This document shows, one piece after another, positions 13,518 through 16,701 of a DNA stretch of 16,701 bases. Source of the stretch: an uncultured Haemophilus sp. GTDB taxonomy: Bacteria > Pseudomonadota > Gammaproteobacteria > Enterobacterales > Pasteurellaceae. The stretch spans positions 1 through 16,701 of the forward strand of contig NZ_CALJRX010000246.1 of assembly GCF_937976265.1 (NCBI RefSeq), written 5' to 3'. The notes under the pieces are model-generated. The model did no database searches, was not told where the DNA came from, and worked only from the letters and a program-made list of their open reading frames with translations. How positions within the stretch are numbered: the stretch's first letter is position 1; the number at the start of each line of letters is the position of its first letter. The position numbers and the translations under genes are program-made.

Positions 13518-15083
13518 TTATTTAGATGATTGCTCAAAATAGTATTTGCCGGTTTTCAATGCACTTGGACCTAAACGTGCATATTTAAACATCAAATACA
13601 TTTGCGCAATGATGAAGAAGAAGTAAAGTACACAAATTAAACCGATAGAGAACCATAAGTCACCTACACTCAAGTTAGAGGCTGACACCCCCACCGGTAA
13701 TACTTCATAAATCGCCCATGGTTGACGACCAAATTCAGCTAAGAACCAACCAAATTCAATCGCTAAGAATGGCAATGGAATACCCCAAAGCAATGCTTTA
13801 AGTAATAAGCGAGAAGAAGTCACTTTGTTACGTAAATTCTGAACAAATGCACCGAAAGTTAATAAGATAATTAAACCACCAGCCGCTAACATACCACGGA
13901 ATGCCCAGAAGTTAGGACCTACGTTTGGAATAGTATCGCGTGCTGCTTGTTTAATTTGTTCATCCGTTGCATCAACAACTTTATCTGTGTAACGTTTTAA
14001 TAATAAACCGAAACCTAAATCACCTTTGACTTCATCAAATTTTGCTTTAGTTTCTGGATTTACTTGACCTGCTGATTTTTTCTCTGCTTTTAATTGCGTA
14101 AATAAATCATAAGCAACTATACCGTTACGAACACGACCTTCATTTTTCGCTTGAATGTCTTTCAAACCAACAATTTCAGTATCTAAAGAACGCGTTGCAA
14201 TTAAACCACCTAAGTAAGGGATTCCAATCGCAAAATCATTTTTCATTTCAGCGGTATTTGGAATCGCAACTGGATGGAATGGCGCTGGTGCAGGATAAGT
14301 ATCAAACTCAGCTTCCATTGCAGCCAATTTCACAGGTTGCGCTTTACCAATGTCATAACCTGATTGATCACCCATAATTAATACAGCTGATGCAGCGATA
14401 AAACCAAAAGTTGCCGCTACAGAGAATGAACGTTTAGCAAAACCGATATCGCGACCTTTTAATAAATAGAATGCACTGATACCTAACACAAACATTGCAC
14501 CGGTTGTATAACCTGCTGTTAATGTGTGTAAGAATTTACTTTGAGCAATTGGATTTAACCAAAGATCTAAGAAGCTGGTCATTTCCATACGAACGGTTTC
14601 AAAGTTAAATTCTGCCGCTACCGGATGTTGCATCCAACCATTCGCGACTAAAATCCACATCGCAGAAAGGTTTGAACCAAAGGCTACGCAGTAAGTTGTA
14701 AGTAAGTGTTGACCTTTAGTTAAACGATCCCAACCGAAGAAGAATAGACCCACGAAAGTGGATTCTAAGAAGAACGCAAGTAATGCTTCGATGGCTAATG
14801 GCGCACCGAAAATATCACCTACATAGTGAGAATAATAAGACCAGTTTGTCCCGAATTGGAACTCCATGATAATACCGGTCGTCACCCCTAGAGCAAAGTT
14901 AATACCAAATAACTTACCCCAGAATTTTGTCATATCTTTATATACTTCTTTGCCCGTTTTAACATAAATGGTTTCCATGATCACAAGAACGAAAGATAAA
15001 CCTAATGTTAATGGTACAAAAATGAAGTGATATAACGCAGTTAATGCAAACTGCAAGCGTGAGAGATCAACAATGTCTAACAT
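13518..15083 (-). CDS. cydA: CydA, cytochrome bd quinol oxidase subunit I
   Basis: CydA carries hemes b558, b595 and d and oxidises quinol on the periplasmic side. The 521-residue product is the long-loop form, as in E. coli (522). Visible ligands are His19 (LYHF, high-spin heme), His186 (FLHTLT) and Met398 (FRGML), the last two as b558 ligands; Glu99 and Glu107 lie in the proton path. The Q-loop has Lys252 and Glu257 at E. coli positions for quinol oxidation. The GRQPW motif is present. ATG 15083 has AAGGAG upstream. It is the first gene of cydABX-ybgE and possibly of the whole unit through pal. Confidence 0.97.
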   Translation of the reverse strand: MLDIVDLSRLQFALTALYHFIFVPLTLGLSFVLVIMETIYVKTGKEVYKDMTKFWGKLFGINFALGVTTGIIMEFQFGTNWSYYSHYVGDIFGAPLAIEALLAFFLESTFVGLFFFGWDRLTKGQHLLTTYCVAFGSNLSAMWILVANGWMQHPVAAEFNFETVRMEMTSFLDLWLNPIAQSKFLHTLTAGYTTGAMFVLGISAFYLLKGRDIGFAKRSFSVAATFGFIAASAVLIMGDQSGYDIGKAQPVKLAAMEAEFDTYPAPAPFHPVAIPNTAEMKNDFAIGIPYLGGLIATRSLDTEIVGLKDIQAKNEGRVRNGIVAYDLFTQLKAEKKSAGQVNPETKAKFDEVKGDLGFGLLLKRYTDKVVDATDEQIKQAARDTIPNVGPNFWAFRGMLAAGGLIILLTFGAFVQNLRNKVTSSRLLLKALLWGIPLPFLAIEFGWFLAEFGRQPWAIYEVLPVGVSASNLSVGDLWFSIGLICVLYFFFIIAQMYLMFKYARLGPSALKTGKYYFEQSSK

Positions 15084-15091
15084 CTCAACTC

Positions 15092-15109
15092 CTTGTATAA
15101 ATCTACAAG
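15092..15109 (-). promoter_or_regulatory. Hairpin overlapping the cydA ribosome-binding site
   Basis: CTTGTA and TACAAG form a 6-bp stem with a 6-base loop. On the minus strand the second arm ends in the AAG of AAGGAG, 5 bases before GAGATG, so the structure could partly mask the ribosome-binding site. It is AT-rich and weak. Confidence 0.3.
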
Positions 15110-15172
15110 ATTTTCACTTTATGATTACCAAGGATAACCCCAAATAACCACCCCAAACTACTCAACAGAAAT

Positions 15173-15189
15173 TGTTAAGAAATATTGAA
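15173..15189. promoter_or_regulatory. Possible ArcA-type direct repeat upstream of cydA
   Basis: TGTTAA and ATTGAA lie 11 bases apart (start to start), the spacing of ArcA direct repeats, in an AT-rich stretch about 90-105 bases upstream of cydA. ArcA controls cydAB in E. coli. The second unit is a poor match, so this is weak. Confidence 0.25.
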
Positions 15190-15377
15190 TTATTTACGTA
15201 ATAATTGCCTTTTCTATTCTCAAAACAGAATGCAGTAACCGATTACAATATAAATATTCAAAAATTTGCCCTATTCTACTACTATTTATGCGGATAAAAA
15301 ACAGAAAAAACCGTTATCTTGATCACATTTTTTGATATAAGTTACAAAATACCCTATTTTGCATAACAATGACAAAA

Positions 15378-15391
15378 TTGATCCACATCAA
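15378..15391. promoter_or_regulatory. Perfect FNR-type binding site
   Basis: TTGATCCACATCAA matches the FNR consensus TTGAT-N4-ATCAA in all ten defined positions. It lies 156 bases upstream of the + strand DUF5339-like gene and 294 bases upstream of cydA. FNR control of cytochrome bd in response to oxygen is known in E. coli, so either gene or both may be regulated. Confidence 0.7.
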
Positions 15392-15540
15392 ATTCTGCAT
15401 TTTTTGCTCAAAATGAAAAAATTATCTATCACAAGGAAACTTTATTCAAAAGAAATGGACAAAATAACCACTAGACAGAACGGCAAGATTTTGCTATTTT
15501 CTAGCCTAATAATATTTGGAGAGATTTGTAGGGATTTACA

Positions 15541-15852
15541 ATGAAAAAAATTTGCGTAATTTTGACCGCTCTTTTCGGTTCTATGGCATTATCTGCCACC
15601 GCAGCACCTCTTACAGAAAACAAAGCTGCTCTTCCACAACAATGTACACAGTTATTTAAAGAAACAGAAAATTTGATTGCTCAAGCAGAAAAACAGCCCG
15701 GCACTCATACTCAAGTAGGTAAAATCAAAAGCAAACTGAATCAAAGCAAACAGCAAATTCTTGAAATGGAATTAGCGACTCAACAAAAAAGCTGTGATGT
15801 GGGTTTAGCAAGACTAAATAGCATGAAGAGCTATACTGAAGGAACTAACTAA
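15541..15852 (+). CDS. Small secreted protein, DUF5339-like
   Basis: A 103-residue protein of unknown function that resembles the Pasteurellaceae DUF5339 family. It has a Sec signal peptide (MKKICVILTALFGSMALSATAA, cleavage near residue 22). The mature, mainly helical, Gln- and Lys-rich protein is about 81 residues, with two cysteines (Cys35 and Cys85) that could form a disulfide in the periplasm. ATG 15541 has TAGGGAT upstream. The gene stands alone on the + strand, divergent from cydA and convergent with ruvB, and ends at a bidirectional terminator. The FNR box upstream may place it under oxygen control. The family call rests on overall pattern only. Confidence 0.75.
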   Translation: MKKICVILTALFGSMALSATAAPLTENKAALPQQCTQLFKETENLIAQAEKQPGTHTQVGKIKSKLNQSKQQILEMELATQQKSCDVGLARLNSMKSYTEGTN

Positions 15853-15867
15853 GCAGGTTTCAAAAAG

Positions 15868-15900
15868 AAAGGACATATTGATATCAATATGTCCTTTTTT
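15868..15900. terminator. Bidirectional terminator between the DUF5339-like gene and ruvB
   Basis: Bases 15868-15897 form a perfect 30-base palindrome (AAAGGACATATTGAT and its complement). On the + strand a T tract reaches 15900; on the minus strand TTTCTTTTTG follows. It lies between two convergent genes, 15 bases past one stop and 8 from the other, and can serve both. Confidence 0.88.
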
Positions 15901-15907
15901 CTATCTC

Positions 15908-16701
15908 TTATTCTGACGGCTTCTGAAGTCCGAAGTGTCGATAAGTTAACGAAGTCGCAATTCGGCCTCGAGGGGTGCGCTGTAAAAATCCTTGTTGAAT
16001 CAAGTAAGGTTCTAAAACATCCTCGATAGTGTCTCGTTCTTCACCTATTGCTGCTGCCAAGTTATCTAACCCAACTGGCCCACCATCAAAACGTTCAATC
16101 ACTGCGGTAAGTAATTTTCTATCTAAATAATCAAAGCCCGCATCATCTACATCTAACATTGAAAGCGCTTGTTTCGCAATGTCTGCCGAAATAATGCCAT
16201 CATTACGCACATCAGCAAAATCTCGAACGCGACGCAATAAACGGTTTGCAATACGAGGTGTACCACGTGAACGACGCGCCACTTCAAAAGCCGCTTTATC
16301 TTCTAATTCTAGATTTAAGCAAGAGGCACTTCTTGTCACAATGGAAGTTAAATCTTCAACGGAATAAAATTCTAAACGCTGAACAATACCGAAACGATCT
16401 CGTAATGGTGAAGTTAAAGAACCCGCTCGAGTTGTTGCACCAATTAATGTGAAAGGTGGTAAATCCAATTTAATTGAACGAGCCGCTGGTCCTTCGCCGA
16501 TCATAATGTCTAGCTGATAATCTTCCATTGCGGGATAAAGCACTTCTTCAATTGCAGGGGAAAGACGGTGAATTTCATCAATAAATAACACATCATGCGG
16601 TTCAAGATTTGTCAGCATTGCCGCCAAATCGCCGGCTTTTTCAAGCACAGGACCTGATGTTGTGCGAATATTCACGCCCATTTCATTTGCCACAATATTA
16701 G
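15908..16701 (-). CDS. ruvB: RuvB, Holliday junction branch-migration ATPase (5' end outside window)
   Basis: RuvB is the AAA+ motor that, with RuvA, drives branch migration of Holliday junctions in recombination and repair. The frame is open to the right edge; the GTG at 16693 is an internal valine of ANIVANEMG, not a start. About 264 of roughly 335 residues are present, lacking the Walker A region. Visible motifs are Walker B FIDEIHRLSP, GEGPAARSI, sensor 1 GATTRAG, the SPLRDRFG arginine-finger region, sensor 2 RGTPRIANRLLRR, and the C-terminal winged helix ending TYRHFGLQKPSE. ruvA would be expected just upstream, beyond the window. Confidence 0.97.
   Translation of the reverse strand, partial: NIVANEMGVNIRTTSGPVLEKAGDLAAMLTNLEPHDVLFIDEIHRLSPAIEEVLYPAMEDYQLDIMIGEGPAARSIKLDLPPFTLIGATTRAGSLTSPLRDRFGIVQRLEFYSVEDLTSIVTRSASCLNLELEDKAAFEVARRSRGTPRIANRLLRRVRDFADVRNDGIISADIAKQALSMLDVDDAGFDYLDRKLLTAVIERFDGGPVGLDNLAAAIGEERDTIEDVLEPYLIQQGFLQRTPRGRIATSLTYRHFGLQKPSE

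Larger units (their letters stand above)
15084..15540. promoter_or_regulatory. Divergent intergenic region between cydA and the DUF5339-like gene
   Basis: These 457 AT-rich bases hold no convincing gene. They must contain both divergent promoters, but I cannot fix a clear -35/-10 pair for either. Contents I can point to are an FNR-type box (15378-15391), a possible ArcA direct repeat (15173-15189), a CRP-like half site GATCACATTT near 15321-15330, and a hairpin over the cydA ribosome-binding site. Confidence 0.7.

Noticed and set aside
15359..15544. A 61-codon frame upstream of the DUF5339-like gene
   Set aside because: AT-rich, no recognisable protein features, spans the FNR box and overlaps the next start.
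1..16701. Search for a new defence, mobile or RNA system
   Set aside because: I saw no transposase, integrase, CRISPR array, toxin-antitoxin pair or unexplained large gene. Apart from the left-end fragment, every long frame is assigned to a known family.

Overview
The window joins two unrelated pieces of DNA. Bases 1 to about 905 look like Bacteroidetes (Prevotella/Bacteroides type): part of an unrecognised reading frame, then the start of a SusD/RagB-type outer-membrane lipoprotein gene. From about 897 to the end it is Pasteurellaceae, most likely Haemophilus. The evidence for that is eleven copies of the Haemophilus uptake signal core AAGTGCGGT (none in the first 900 bases), an outer-membrane P6 (Pal) protein close to that of H. 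influenzae, and Haemophilus-like gene content. The cyd genes lie directly upstream of the tol genes, as in E. coli. As I recall, they are separate in H. influenzae Rd, so a relative such as H. parainfluenzae is plausible but not proven. The join interrupts hscA and removes the rest of the isc operon. I read it as an assembly or library chimera, not a natural insertion.

Almost all genes of the Haemophilus part are on the minus strand, so transcription runs from high to low coordinates. From the right: ruvB (5' end outside the window) converges on a small secreted-protein gene (DUF5339-like, + strand) across a bidirectional terminator. A 457-base divergent intergenic region with a perfect FNR-type box separates that gene from cydA. 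Then follow cydA-cydB-cydX-ybgE (cytochrome bd quinol oxidase), ybgC-tolQ-tolR-tolA-tolB-pal (Tol-Pal envelope constriction machine), and a strong terminator. Three tRNA-Lys genes come next (two identical UUU copies and one CUU), then trmJ (tRNA 2'-O-methyltransferase). Last is the iron-sulfur assembly operon iscR-iscS-iscU-iscA-hscB-DUF2625-hscA, with hscA cut at residue ~353.

How the genes work together: IscS and IscU build Fe-S clusters, IscA carries or delivers them, and HscB/HscA release them from IscU. IscR, itself a cluster protein, represses the operon through a recognisable palindrome over its promoter. CydABX is the low-oxygen terminal oxidase. TolQRA use proton-motive force to act on TolB and Pal at the outer membrane during division. 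trmJ modifies tRNA and lies between a tRNA cluster and iscR.

I found no convincing new biological system. The points most worth checking are the chimeric junction, a second possible junction near 340-352, hairpins that divide the isc and cyd-tol operons, a DUF2625 gene placed between hscB and hscA, and a tRNA-Lys(CUU) that differs from its UUU neighbours by paired stem changes.
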